Below, piece by piece: positions 7,116 through 16,010 of a stretch of 33,770 nucleotides of DNA. The DNA is taken from the NCBI RefSeq assembly GCF_013036045.1, contig NZ_WTPX01000043.1:1-33770 (forward strand), in the 5' to 3' direction. Each line of letters starts with the position of its first letter. The first letter of the stretch is position 1. The notes beneath the pieces were generated by a model that did no database searches, was not told where the DNA came from, and worked only from the letters and a program-made list of their open reading frames with translations. The position numbers and the translations under genes were made by a program. The stretch comes from Alienimonas chondri. Its GTDB lineage: Bacteria > Planctomycetota > Planctomycetia > Planctomycetales > Planctomycetaceae.

Positions 7116-9938
7116 GTGACTGATTCAACCCCCGAGACGTCCGCTCCGCCCCGCTATGTCGTGGGGGTCGATCTGGGCACGACGAACTGTGCCGTGGCGT
7201 TCATCGATACGCAGGCCGCCGGCGACGCGGGGATGCGGGTCGAGACGTGGGCGATTCCGCAATTCGTCGCCGCGGGGACGGTCGAGGGCCGGGAGAACCT
7301 GCCGTCGTTTCTGTATCGCCCCGCCGCGGGCGAGTTTCCGTCGGCGGCTCTCGCTCCCCCCTGGTCGAAGGAGACGCCCGACTGGGCCGTCGGCGCCTTC
7401 GCCCGGGATCATGGGTCGAAGGTGCCCGGTCGGCAGGTGAGCAGTTCGAAGTCGTGGCTGTGCCATCCCGGCGTGGATCGCACTGCTCCGCTGCTGCCGT
7501 GGCACGCGGCGGAGGGCGTCGAGCGGCTCTCCCCGGTCGATGCGTCCGCGGCGCTGCTGGAACACCTGCGGGCAGCTTGGGATCACGCCCACCCGGGCGA
7601 TCCGCTGGCGGAGCAGGACGTGGTCCTCACACTGCCGGCGAGCTTCGACGAGGTCGCGCGGGAACTCACGGTGAAGGCCGCCCGCACCGCCGGGCTGCCG
7701 CGGGTCGTGCTGATCGAGGAACCGCAGGCGGCGTTCTACGCCTGGCTCGCCAAGCACCCGGACGACTGGCAGACCCGCGTCGCCCCGAACACCAACGTGC
7801 TCGTCTGCGACATCGGCGGCGGCACCAGCGACTTCGCCCTGATCCGCGTGAAGCCCGGGGCGGCTGATTCCGAGGACGGGGGCAAGGTCGAGTTCCATCG
7901 CGTCGCGGTCGGCGAGCACCTGATCCTCGGCGGCGACAACCTCGATCTCGCCCTCGCTCATCACCTCGAAGAGCGACTGAAGAAGGACGGCACGGAACTC
8001 TCCCCGAAGCAGTGGGACGTGCTGGTCCGCCAGAGCCGGCGGGCGAAGGAGACGCTGCTGGAAGAGAACGCCCCGGCGTCGTTCACGGTGACGCTGCCGG
8101 GCGCCGGGCGGGCGCTGGTCGCCGGCGGGTTGAGCGTCTCCGCCGACCGCGACGCGGCTCGAGCGGCGCTGCTGGAGGGCTTCCTGCCGACCGTCCCCGT
8201 CACCGCCGAGCCGGAGCGGAAGGACGCCGGCTTCCGCGAGGTCGGCTTGCCGTACGCCCCGGACGCGGCGATCACCAAGCATCTCGCCCGGTTCCTCTCC
8301 ACGCACGGCGCCGTCGCCGGAGCGAGCGACGACGAGCCGGCTCGCCCGGACGCGGTGCTGTTCAACGGCGGGTTCTTCGCCTCGCCGGTGCTGCGGGAGC
8401 GGTTGCTCGCCGCGGTCTCCGACTGGTTCCCCGAGGGCGACCGGCCGGAGGTGCTGGCGAACGACCGTCTCGATCTCGCCGTCTCCCGCGGGGCGGCGTA
8501 CTTCGGATTGGTGCGACGCGGGTTGGGCGTCCGCGTCGAGGCGGGCTTGGCTCGCACCTACTACCTCGGGGCAGAGGATGGAGAGGCCGGCGAACCGCGG
8601 GCCGTCTGCGTCGTCCCCGCCGGCACCCGGCCCGGCGAGACGGTCCGCCTGCCGGACACTCCCGTGCGTGTTCGCGTGGGGCGGCCGGTCGAGCTGCCGG
8701 TCTTCAGCAGCGGCGTGCGATTGACCGACCCCGCCGGCTCCGTGCATGCCGTAGACGAGGGGCAGTTCGCCTCCCTCCCCCCGATTCGCACCGTGTTGAA
8801 AGCAAAGGGAAAGGACGGCGACGAACTGCCCGCCACGTTGGAGGCGGGACTCTCCGAGATCGGCACGCTGGATTTGGCGGTCCGCGAGCGTCGGGACGAC
8901 GGCACCTCGGGCAAACGGTGGCGGTTGTCGTTCGACGTGCGGAGCACGACCCGCACCGACCTCTCCGCCCACGCGGGAGCCGGCGAAGCGGCCGGGGTGG
9001 CGGACGACGAAACGCTCGCCGCGGTCTCGGCGGTGTTGGACGACGCGTTCGGCTCCGGTTCAGGTGGAGCCAAGCCGTCGCTCAAACCGCGAGACGTGAA
9101 CGGCGCGCTTGTCGAGGCCGCCGGTTCGCCCCGCTCCGATTGGCCGCCGACGCTGCTGCGGAGCATCTGGGAAGGCTTGATGGAGCGGGAAGCCGGCCGC
9201 CGCGAGTCGCCGGCCCGCGAGGCCCGCTGGCTCAACCTGCTCGGCTATGCGTTGCGGCCGGGCTACGGCGTGGCGCTGGATGACTGGCGGGTCTCGGAGA
9301 CGTGGCGCCGGCTCAACGGCAAGCTCGCCCATGCCGACGCCGCGGTCCTGTCGCAGTCGCACGTCCTCTGGCGCCGCATCGGCGGCGGACTCGAAGCGGG
9401 CCAGCAACAGGCGTTAGCCGCTCCCCTCGCGGGAGCGCTGAAGGGCGGGGGGAAGAAGGGGGCCGCGCCGGACCCGGAACTGTTCCGTCTGCTCGCCTCG
9501 CTGGAACGGCTCTCGACGGACCTGCGCGAGACGTTCGGCCGCTCCTTCCTGCGACTGGCCTCCAAAGAGCCGAACGCCGGTCGTCGGGCGACGTTGTGGT
9601 GGTGCGTCGGCCGGACCGGCGCCCGCGCGCCGCTGTACGGCCCGGCGAACAGCGTGGTCTCCGCCTGGAACGCCGCCGAATGGGCGGACGGCCTCATCAA
9701 GCAATCGGACGACGACGACGATCCGCCGCTCTGGCCCCTGGTGCAGCTCGCCCGCAAAACCGGCGATCGCTATCTGGATCTGCCTCGCGACGCGCAACTG
9801 CGAGTGATGCAGTACCTCGCCGAGCGCGACGCCCCGTCGCATTGGCTGGCTCTGGTCCGCGATGGCGGGCGGCTGGATCATGAGGAGGAAGGGCTGGCGT
9901 TCGGCGAAAGCCTGCCCGCCGGCCTGCGACTGGGGTGA
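7116..9938 (+). CDS. Hsp70-family protein with long C-terminal DUF3731-type extension
   Basis: The product is a 940-residue cytoplasmic DnaK-related ATPase with a GTG start at 7116. The actin-like ATPase motifs are present: phosphate-1 VVGVDLGTTNCAVAF (about 15-29), phosphate-2 VCDIGGGTSDFALIRV (about 229-244) and the adenosine-type motif VLFNGGFFASPVLRERL (about 413-430). After about residue 470 there is a beta-rich part resembling a substrate-binding region (RPGETVRLPDTPVRVRVG). From about 620 to the end comes a long helical region with RRATLWWCVGRTGARAPLYG, as in the DUF3731 extension of Hsp70-like proteins. It is far longer than DnaK (about 640) and has no DnaJ or GrpE partner nearby, so it is likely a specialised chaperone or regulator of unknown client. 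Confidence in the family is high; the function is unknown. Confidence 0.88.
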   Translation: MTDSTPETSAPPRYVVGVDLGTTNCAVAFIDTQAAGDAGMRVETWAIPQFVAAGTVEGRENLPSFLYRPAAGEFPSAALAPPWSKETPDWAVGAFARDHGSKVPGRQVSSSKSWLCHPGVDRTAPLLPWHAAEGVERLSPVDASAALLEHLRAAWDHAHPGDPLAEQDVVLTLPASFDEVARELTVKAARTAGLPRVVLIEEPQAAFYAWLAKHPDDWQTRVAPNTNVLVCDIGGGTSDFALIRVKPGAADSEDGGKVEFHRVAVGEHLILGGDNLDLALAHHLEERLKKDGTELSPKQWDVLVRQSRRAKETLLEENAPASFTVTLPGAGRALVAGGLSVSADRDAARAALLEGFLPTVPVTAEPERKDAGFREVGLPYAPDAAITKHLARFLSTHGAVAGASDDEPARPDAVLFNGGFFASPVLRERLLAAVSDWFPEGDRPEVLANDRLDLAVSRGAAYFGLVRRGLGVRVEAGLARTYYLGAEDGEAGEPRAVCVVPAGTRPGETVRLPDTPVRVRVGRPVELPVFSSGVRLTDPAGSVHAVDEGQFASLPPIRTVLKAKGKDGDELPATLEAGLSEIGTLDLAVRERRDDGTSGKRWRLSFDVRSTTRTDLSAHAGAGEAAGVADDETLAAVSAVLDDAFGSGSGGAKPSLKPRDVNGALVEAAGSPRSDWPPTLLRSIWEGLMEREAGRRESPAREARWLNLLGYALRPGYGVALDDWRVSETWRRLNGKLAHADAAVLSQSHVLWRRIGGGLEAGQQQALAAPLAGALKGGGKKGAAPDPELFRLLASLERLSTDLRETFGRSFLRLASKEPNAGRRATLWWCVGRTGARAPLYGPANSVVSAWNAAEWADGLIKQSDDDDDPPLWPLVQLARKTGDRYLDLPRDAQLRVMQYLAERDAPSHWLALVRDGGRLDHEEEGLAFGESLPAGLRLG

Positions 9939-10020
9939 GCCGGCGGTCGGGGTGAGCATTCGGGGGCGCCGGCGGCATATTCTCTTTCGCTGATCCGTTC
10001 TTCATCCGATACTGAACCGC

Positions 10021-11622
10021 GTGTTCGCCCCGCTCGCCGCCGCCGTTCTCCTCTGCGGTTTCGCCGCGGACGACGGGGCTGCGTCGTCGCCGGAGCGGGT
10101 CGAGTTCCTCGTGCTCGCCCCGAACGGCCCGCTGCGGATCGCGGCCGACGTGACCGTCGACCGCCGGCCGTTCACCGACTCCGCCGGTCGCTACCGGGAG
10201 ACGCTCATGTCTCTGGTGGACGCGGACGGCGACGGTCGCGTGACTCGCGCCGAGGCGGCCCGCACGCCGACGCCGCGGGTGCTGGGCGGCGGGGGCGATG
10301 CGAACGAAGCCGTGATGGAACTGCTGGCGCTGTTCGACGAAGCCGGCGAGCCGGGGATGCCGGTCGATCGCTTCCGCAGTTGGGTGGAGGGGGTCATGGG
10401 GCCGCCGGTGCGGGTGCGGCAGCGGTTCGCCGGCGGCGACGCCTCGGACGTGGTCGGCGTGCTGGACGCCGACGGCGACGGTCGCCTGACGCCGGAGGAA
10501 CTCCGCGGCGCCGCGGCCGGTCCGTACGATTTCGACGCCGACGGCACGCTCTCCGCCGCGGAACTCGCTCCGTTTCGCTCGAGCGCCCAACGCGCCGAAC
10601 GCCGTCACTTCCCGCCCTCCAGCCCCTTCCGCCTGCTGACGCCGGTCAAATCGCCGGGACTCGCCGCGGATCTCGCGGAGCGATACGGAACGTCCGAGGC
10701 TCCTGACGAGCCGCATCTCGTCATTAGCGTGCGGTTGATCGCCACCTCGTTCGGCCTGCCGCGGCTGTCCGTGATCGCCAATCACGCCCCGGAGCGGGTG
10801 TCGGTCGCCGAGGACCGGCGGTCGATGACTTTGACCATCGACTCCGACCCGCGAAGCGGCGCCCCGGGCCTCGAGATCGAACTGGCGGCCGATCGGGTCG
10901 AATTGCTCGGTTCGGACGCGATCTCGCTGGGCCTGTTGAACATGGTGCGGGCCGACGGCGACGCCAACGGCTATCTGGACATGATGGAATTCCCCGCCGC
11001 GAACCTCCCCGGCGCCCCGGAGTTCGCCGATGTCGACCGAGACGGCGACGAACAGGCGACGCGCGAGGAGGTCCGGGCGTTTCTCGAAGAAGACCTGCGA
11101 TTGGCGAACAGCCGGATTTACTTGCTCAGCGAGGCGGAACGCTCGGAGCTGTTCGGCCTGCTGGATGCAGACGACGACGGCCGTCTGACCCCCGCCGAGC
11201 GGTCCGCCGCCGCGGAGGCGTTCGCCTCGACCGGCCGACGCCCCGGCTCCCCGGCGGCCCTCGACCGTGACCGGGACGGCGCGATCACCGCGGACGAACT
11301 GGTCGGCCGGTTCACGCTGCACCTCGGCCCCGGCCGCCCGCCGGATCGCCCGCCCTCCGCGGACGAACTCGAGATGATCCGCGGCCGCGACCCGGGCGTT
11401 CGCTCGGAGGAAGGCCCGGAATGGTTCCGCCGCTCCGACCGCAATGGCGACGGGGCGCTGACCTGGGCGGAGTTCGTCGGCCCCCGCGACGCCTTCGACC
11501 GGTTCGACGGCGATGGGGACGGAACTTTGACGCCGGCTGAAGCGTCCGGTTCAGCGCCGGATGACGATGAATCGCCGGATGACGGCGAAGAACCCCGCCG
11601 CGGCGGCGAATCGTTAGACTAA
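10021..11622 (+). CDS. Secreted multi-EF-hand protein
   Basis: This 533-residue protein has a GTG start at 10021 and a short hydrophobic N-terminus (FAPLAAAVLLCGFA) that looks like a Sec signal peptide. It carries about eight or nine calcium-binding loops. The clearest are DADGDGRVTRAE (near residue 66), DADGDGRLTPEE (near 149), DFDADGTLSAAE (near 170), DADDDGRLTPAE (near 381), DRDRDGAITADE (near 415), DRNGDGALTWAE (near 473) and DGDGDGTLTPAE (near 496). Between residues 190 and 310 lies a non-EF region with beta character. It is probably an exported calcium-binding or structural protein; such proteins are abundant in planctomycetes. The C-terminus is acidic and Gly-rich. It ends 31 nt before the next gene, so the two may share a transcript. 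Confidence 0.82.
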   Translation: MFAPLAAAVLLCGFAADDGAASSPERVEFLVLAPNGPLRIAADVTVDRRPFTDSAGRYRETLMSLVDADGDGRVTRAEAARTPTPRVLGGGGDANEAVMELLALFDEAGEPGMPVDRFRSWVEGVMGPPVRVRQRFAGGDASDVVGVLDADGDGRLTPEELRGAAAGPYDFDADGTLSAAELAPFRSSAQRAERRHFPPSSPFRLLTPVKSPGLAADLAERYGTSEAPDEPHLVISVRLIATSFGLPRLSVIANHAPERVSVAEDRRSMTLTIDSDPRSGAPGLEIELAADRVELLGSDAISLGLLNMVRADGDANGYLDMMEFPAANLPGAPEFADVDRDGDEQATREEVRAFLEEDLRLANSRIYLLSEAERSELFGLLDADDDGRLTPAERSAAAEAFASTGRRPGSPAALDRDRDGAITADELVGRFTLHLGPGRPPDRPPSADELEMIRGRDPGVRSEEGPEWFRRSDRNGDGALTWAEFVGPRDAFDRFDGDGDGTLTPAEASGSAPDDDESPDDGEEPRRGGESLD

Positions 11623-11653
11623 GACCCTCGTTCCCTCCCACCGACCCGACCCG

Positions 11654-13468
11654 ATGTCGCCGACTTCTCCGCCGAGAGACCTGGAGCGGATGCTCTCCGC
11701 GATTCGCGGGCGCCTGGCCTGGGCGGCGTTCGGTCGCACGCTGCTGTGGGCCGTCGCGGCGGGCTGCGCGGCGGGCGCCCTGCTGGTGCCGCTGGCGTGG
11801 TGGCGGCCGGATTGGCTGTCGACGCTGATCCTCGGAGCGGTGCCGCTCGCGGCGGTTCTGGCGCTCGGGTTGGCGATCGCCTTCCGCGAGAAGCCGACCC
11901 GCGAAGACGCCGCGAACCGGGCCGATCGCTTCGCCGGGACGAAAGATCTGTTCCTGACGGCCACGGAGCTGGGCCGCGACGAGAACGCTCCGGCCTTTGC
12001 TCCACTGGTTTACGCGAACGCTGCGGCCAACGTGCCTCGGGTCGATCCGGCCGCCGCGGTGCCGTTCGGGCTGCCCGGTCGCCGCCTCGTGCCGGCGGGC
12101 GTGGCGCTGGCCGTGTTGGTCGGGACGCTGTTCCTCGTCCCCCGCGTCGATCCGTTCGGCGCCGTCGCGGCGGCGGAAGAGGCGGCGAACGAAGCGGAGA
12201 AGTCCGCCCAAACCGCTGCCGAAGCCAAGCGGCGGACCGAGGAGCTGAAGCGCTCCCAGCCGGAATCGGATCTCTCCCCGCAGGTGACGGCCGCGGTGGA
12301 CAAGCTCGCCACGGATCTCAAGCAGACCAAGCGGGGCGAGGTGCAGGCGAACCGCAAGAAGCTCGCGGAGCGTCGCGACCAGCTCAATAAGCTGTGGCGG
12401 AAGATCAGCGCCGAGCAGGCCCGCGGCTTGCTCTCCGAGGAGGACGACCGCCGCAGTCTGGGCATGAATCCGGATGCGGACGAACGCAAGCAGTGGCTCC
12501 GCGACCTGAAGGAAGGCAACGCCGAGAGCGTCCGCGAAGCGTTGAACAAAATGGCCGCCGAAGCCGCCGAGGCTGCGAACGAGTCGGACCCGACCGCGCG
12601 GGCCGAGAAGATGGCCGCGCTGCGTGAACAGGCCCGCAAGCTGGAGAACTTCGCTCGCAACGACGCCGGCGACGAGCGTCTCGCCGAGGCGATGCGGCAG
12701 GCCGGCGAACAGCTCCGCAAAGCCGCCGAGCAAGCCAAAGCCGAGGCGAACGGCGAGGGCTCCCCCGAAGCGACCCGCAAGGCGATGCAGGAAGCCTCCG
12801 AGGCCGCCAAAGCGGTGCTCGAACAGGCGGGGCTGGAAGCCGAGAAGCTCGCTCAGGCGGCCCGCGATATGGCCGAGTTAGAGAAGGCGATGCAGACCGC
12901 CCAGCAGGCCGGCCGGCTGAACGAGATGGGCGAACTCGACGGGCAGGAAGCGACCGACGCCGCCTCCATGGCGGAGTTCTTGGAGGTCTATGAGGAGATG
13001 CTCGCTGAGAGCGGCCAGCAGGCCGTCGAAGCGACCGAAGGCACGGTGCGCGGCTCTGGCGAAGGTGAAGGAGAGGGCGAAGGCGGTGAAGGCGAGGGAG
13101 AGGGTGACGGCGACGGCGAGGGTGATGGAGACGGGGAAGGCGACGGCGTCGGCGAGTCCTCCGGCGGCACGGGCCGCGGGGAGCGGGAAGAGGTCGACGG
13201 CCGCGCGATGGACGAAACCCCGGACGCCAAAACCGGCTTTCGCACGGAGGTGTCCAAGAGCCATCTCGTCGCCGGCAAGACGCTGATGAGCCTGAAGTCC
13301 AAGGGCGAAAGCGATCGCGGCGAACGGACCACGGAGTACGAGGACAACCTCGCCCGGGTGAAAGAGGGCGTGGACGAAGCGATCTACGCCGAGGACGTCC
13401 CGCCCGGTTACCGCGACGGCATCCAGCGTTACTTCGACGCCCTCGAGCCGCCGGGCGGCGACGAGTGA
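11654..13468 (+). CDS. Membrane-anchored coiled-coil protein with Gly-acidic repeat
   Basis: A 604-residue hypothetical protein. Two hydrophobic segments (about 25-50 and 55-77) are followed by a third (about 150-170, VPAGVALAVLVGTLFLVP), then a very long Ala/Glu/Lys/Arg coiled coil (about 175-455). A GEGEG/GDGDG low-complexity run follows (about 465-500), and the C-terminus is conserved-looking (SHLVAGKTLMSLKSKG and AEDVPPGYRDGIQRYFD). Planctomycetes often encode such proteins beside VWA/BatA genes, and their C-terminus resembles a domain linked to those systems. No catalytic motif is seen. The stop overlaps the next gene's GTG by 4 nt, so it is coupled to the ABC transporter genes downstream; that link is unexplained. 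The topology suggests a short cytoplasmic N-terminus and a large soluble coiled-coil domain. Confidence 0.7.
   Translation: MSPTSPPRDLERMLSAIRGRLAWAAFGRTLLWAVAAGCAAGALLVPLAWWRPDWLSTLILGAVPLAAVLALGLAIAFREKPTREDAANRADRFAGTKDLFLTATELGRDENAPAFAPLVYANAAANVPRVDPAAAVPFGLPGRRLVPAGVALAVLVGTLFLVPRVDPFGAVAAAEEAANEAEKSAQTAAEAKRRTEELKRSQPESDLSPQVTAAVDKLATDLKQTKRGEVQANRKKLAERRDQLNKLWRKISAEQARGLLSEEDDRRSLGMNPDADERKQWLRDLKEGNAESVREALNKMAAEAAEAANESDPTARAEKMAALREQARKLENFARNDAGDERLAEAMRQAGEQLRKAAEQAKAEANGEGSPEATRKAMQEASEAAKAVLEQAGLEAEKLAQAARDMAELEKAMQTAQQAGRLNEMGELDGQEATDAASMAEFLEVYEEMLAESGQQAVEATEGTVRGSGEGEGEGEGGEGEGEGDGDGEGDGDGEGDGVGESSGGTGRGEREEVDGRAMDETPDAKTGFRTEVSKSHLVAGKTLMSLKSKGESDRGERTTEYEDNLARVKEGVDEAIYAEDVPPGYRDGIQRYFDALEPPGGDE
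13053..13151 (+). repeat. In-frame GGNGAN repeat encoding a Gly-Glu/Asp run
   Basis: Imperfect 6-nt units (GGCGAA, GGTGAA, GGCGAC and similar) encode alternating Gly-Glu and Gly-Asp over about 33 codons. The codons vary between units, so the protein composition rather than the DNA repeat appears to be maintained. A flexible acidic linker or low-affinity calcium binding is possible. Confidence 0.7.
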
Positions 13469-14517
13469 GCGCGGAAACGAACGAGATCGGCGTCTCGCGT
13501 CGGGCGTTCCTCGGAACCGCCTCCGCGGGGCTGCTGGCGGGATCGGTCGGCGCCGGCTGCGTGGGCGGCGGTGAGGACGAAGTCGTCGTCTACTGCGCCG
13601 CCGATCGCCTGCATGCCGAGCTGATCCTGCGGGACTTCGAGGATCGCACCGGCATTCGGGTGCGGGCGAAGTACGACACGGAAGCGACGAAGAGCCTCTC
13701 GCTGGTCGGTTCGCTGATCCGCGAGGCGGACGCCCCCCTGTGCGACCTGTTCTGGAACAACGAACGCGGCGGCACGGAGGATCTCGCCGCCCGCGGTTTG
13801 CTCGCCCCGTACGAGGGCCATGCCTGGCAGAACACGCCGGCCCGCCATCGCGACCCGGAAGGGTTGTGGTGCGGCTTCGGCGGACGGCTGCGGGTCTGGA
13901 TCGTCAACACGGACCGCCTGCCCACGACCCGCGCAGCGGTCGATGCGGAGTTGGCGAAGGCGGCCGAGATCAGCTTCGCCCACGCGAATCCCCGCTACGG
14001 CACGACGCTCACGCACTTTTCGCTGCTGCATCGCGAACTCGGCGACGAGGGGCTTCAGGCGTTTGCCGATCGGTTGGACGAGGCCGGGCGGGTGATCGCG
14101 TCCGGCAATGCAGCGGTGAAGGATCTCGTCGCCGCCGGCACGGTCGCCTGCGGTTGGACCGACACCGACGACGCCCACGCCGCGATCGAGGCCGGGGCGC
14201 CGGTCGAAACGCTGCCGATCGAGGTCGACGGCCCGGATGGCCCGGCGCCGATCTGCATCCCCAACACCGTCGCCCTGATCCGCGGCGGCCGACATCCCGC
14301 GCAAGCGGCCCAACTGGCGGACTGGCTGTTGGGCGAGGAGGTCGCCGTGCGATTGGCGAACGGGCCGTCGCGGCAGATTCCGCTCACCCCGATCACCGAA
14401 CCGCTGCCGGAGGACGTGGCGCAGTTCGCGGAACTCGCGGCGAATGCCGTTCCCCTCGCCGGTCTGGCGCCGCATCGGGACGCCGTTTTGCAGTGGCTGA
14501 CGGGCGCCGCGGCGTGA
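13465..14517 (+). CDS. Tat-exported lipoprotein, ABC solute-binding protein (iron/AfuA-like)
   Basis: This 350-residue periplasmic binding protein has a GTG start overlapping the upstream stop (GTGA). The N-terminus carries a twin-arginine motif SRRAFLG (11-17), a hydrophobic stretch and a lipobox ending in GAGC (Cys32), so it is probably a Tat-exported lipoprotein. The mature part begins VVVYCAADRLHAELILRDFE and continues with FEDRTGIRVRAKYD, typical of the extracellular solute-binding family 1 group of Fe3+, thiamine or spermidine binders. The pattern most resembles FbpA/AfuA-type iron binders, but I cannot confirm the tyrosine ligand pair, so the substrate is uncertain. Overlapping permease and ATPase genes downstream complete a full ABC importer. 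Confidence 0.83.
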   Translation: MSAETNEIGVSRRAFLGTASAGLLAGSVGAGCVGGGEDEVVVYCAADRLHAELILRDFEDRTGIRVRAKYDTEATKSLSLVGSLIREADAPLCDLFWNNERGGTEDLAARGLLAPYEGHAWQNTPARHRDPEGLWCGFGGRLRVWIVNTDRLPTTRAAVDAELAKAAEISFAHANPRYGTTLTHFSLLHRELGDEGLQAFADRLDEAGRVIASGNAAVKDLVAAGTVACGWTDTDDAHAAIEAGAPVETLPIEVDGPDGPAPICIPNTVALIRGGRHPAQAAQLADWLLGEEVAVRLANGPSRQIPLTPITEPLPEDVAQFAELAANAVPLAGLAPHRDAVLQWLTGAAA

Positions 14518-16010
14518 GTTTGTGGCCGAGCGTGCTGCTCTCGCTGGCTCGCACCCTGTTGGTGGTCGGCTTGGCGATCCCCGCGGCGGCGCCGATTGCC
14601 CGTCGATTGCGGGGCGAGCGGTCGAACCTCTGGTGGGCCGGCGTGCTCGCTCCGCTGCTGGTGCCCGAACTGCTGACCGGCTACGGCTGGAGCAACTTCT
14701 CGCTGTCGCTCGCCGCAAAGCCGTGGGCGAACGAAGCCCTGACCGCGGCGCTGATCTGGGGGCGATGCGTCTGCGCCGCCGCGGCGCTGCTGGCCGTCGC
14801 CCCGCCGTCGACCCGCACGGCGTCCGCGGTGTTCCTGCGGAAGCTCGTTTTCACCGGAACGCCGAGGCCCCGCGGAGCCTCGGCGTTACAGGCTTGGATG
14901 AGGGAGGGAGCGTTGCGAGCGATCGCCCGATTCGGTCCGGCGGCGGGGGTCGCGGGGCTGTTCGCGTTCGGGCAATTCGAGGTGCCGAGCCTCGCGGGGG
15001 TGAAGACCTGGGAGCCGTTCGGCTGGGCGGGGCAGTCGGCGTGGACGGTGGCGCTGTTCGACGCCCACGCGGACATGCAGAGCCTGGCCGGTTCGCTTCG
15101 CCTCGCCCTGCCGGCGGTGTTGGTGCAGCTTGTCGGGCTGATCCCTTTGTTGATCTGGCTACGGCGGTCGGGCGAACGCGGGCCGGGGGACGAACGGCAG
15201 GGGGGGGCCTCACGCGGTTCCCTCATCGCTGCAAGCGCCGTGCTCGCCGCGGCGGCGGGGCTGACGGTCCTCGTGCCGGCGGGCGTGCTGGCGTGGGAGA
15301 CGGGGCTGCAAGGGTGGACCGAGTTGGCCGCGAGCGAATGGCGGTTGTCCTCGTTCGCGGAGGAACTGGGGCTGTCGCTGGCGGTCGGGGCGGCGGCGGC
15401 GGCGCTCGCGGGGAGCGTGTTGTGGGCCGCGGGGCATGTGCGCGGCCCAGCGGGGACGGCGCTGATCGCCCTGCTGATCGCCCCGGGGCTGTGCGGGCCG
15501 CTGGTGGCGGGGCTGATCGTGAAGGCGGGCGTGACGTTCGCCGCGGCGAACGACTGGCCGGGCGGGCGGGTGCTGCAGGAGTCGTTCCTGCCGTTGATCG
15601 TTGCAGTCGCCCTATTCCTGCTCCCGCGGGCGGCACTGCTGCGGGCGTTCGCCCCGGGCCACGGTTCGGGGGCATTCCTCGCCGGGCTCCTGCGGAACGG
15701 CACGCGATCGCAACGTCGTGCGGGCGGGCGAATCTGGTGGGGGCTGACCGGGCGCTCGACTTGGGTGCGGTGGGGGCTGCTGACGCTGTGGGGCGGCGCG
15801 GACGTCTCCGCCGCCGCGCTGCTCACGCCGGCGGGCTACCAGACCGCCCCGCACGGGCTGTACAACCTGATGCACTACGGGCACAACGCGGTGCTGGGCG
15901 CGTTATGCCTGTTGAACACCGTGGCGCCGGCGGTTCTGCTCGCCCTCGGGGCCTGGGCGGCGCCGCGAGGCCGGGCGCTCCGCGGGCCGGCGATCGGAAC
16001 CACTTCATGA
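14514..16010 (+). CDS. ABC transporter permease, double-length (FbpB-like)
   Basis: The encoded 498-residue polytopic protein starts at GTG 14514 and overlaps the preceding stop by 4 nt. It has about 11-12 hydrophobic segments in two halves. Each half resembles an importer permease unit, as in FbpB/ThiP-type proteins that fuse two permease domains. A charged loop (RRSGERGPGDERQGG) near residue 225 separates the halves. Codons 116-125 hold an 11-bp inverted repeat, giving a local insert TGTPRPRGASALQAW between helices. The stop overlaps the ATPase ATG by 4 nt. It partners with the Tat lipoprotein binder upstream and the ATPase downstream. The reading frame stays open far upstream, inside the binder gene, but that part is Arg-rich shadow. 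Confidence 0.82.
   Translation: MSLWPSVLLSLARTLLVVGLAIPAAAPIARRLRGERSNLWWAGVLAPLLVPELLTGYGWSNFSLSLAAKPWANEALTAALIWGRCVCAAAALLAVAPPSTRTASAVFLRKLVFTGTPRPRGASALQAWMREGALRAIARFGPAAGVAGLFAFGQFEVPSLAGVKTWEPFGWAGQSAWTVALFDAHADMQSLAGSLRLALPAVLVQLVGLIPLLIWLRRSGERGPGDERQGGASRGSLIAASAVLAAAAGLTVLVPAGVLAWETGLQGWTELAASEWRLSSFAEELGLSLAVGAAAAALAGSVLWAAGHVRGPAGTALIALLIAPGLCGPLVAGLIVKAGVTFAAANDWPGGRVLQESFLPLIVAVALFLLPRAALLRAFAPGHGSGAFLAGLLRNGTRSQRRAGGRIWWGLTGRSTWVRWGLLTLWGGADVSAAALLTPAGYQTAPHGLYNLMHYGHNAVLGALCLLNTVAPAVLLALGAWAAPRGRALRGPAIGTTS
14858..14890. repeat. 11-bp inverted repeat inside the permease gene
   Basis: AACGCCGAGGC (14858-14868) and GCCTCGGCGTT (14877-14887) are perfect complements around an 8-nt loop. 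The right part is nearly the same as a piece of nagB at 5419-5438 (18 of 20 bases). It looks like a REP-type palindrome that settled in frame inside a loop-encoding part of the gene. Confidence 0.5.

Noticed and set aside
7125-8972. Long minus-strand open frame opposite the Hsp70-family gene
   Set aside because: Composition is Arg/Gly/Gln-rich with no domains; the plus strand carries the full ATPase motif set. The antisense frame is a codon-bias shadow. The same applies to the long minus frames at 9697-11322 and 18737-20599.
13053-13151. Tandem repeat considered as CRISPR-like or a structural DNA repeat
   Set aside because: It is in frame, with varying synonymous codons and no spacers, so it is a protein low-complexity run.
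13740-14513. Open frame upstream of the permease start
   Set aside because: It lies within the solute-binding protein gene in another frame and is Arg/Gly-rich. GTG 14514 with a 4-nt overlap is the better start.
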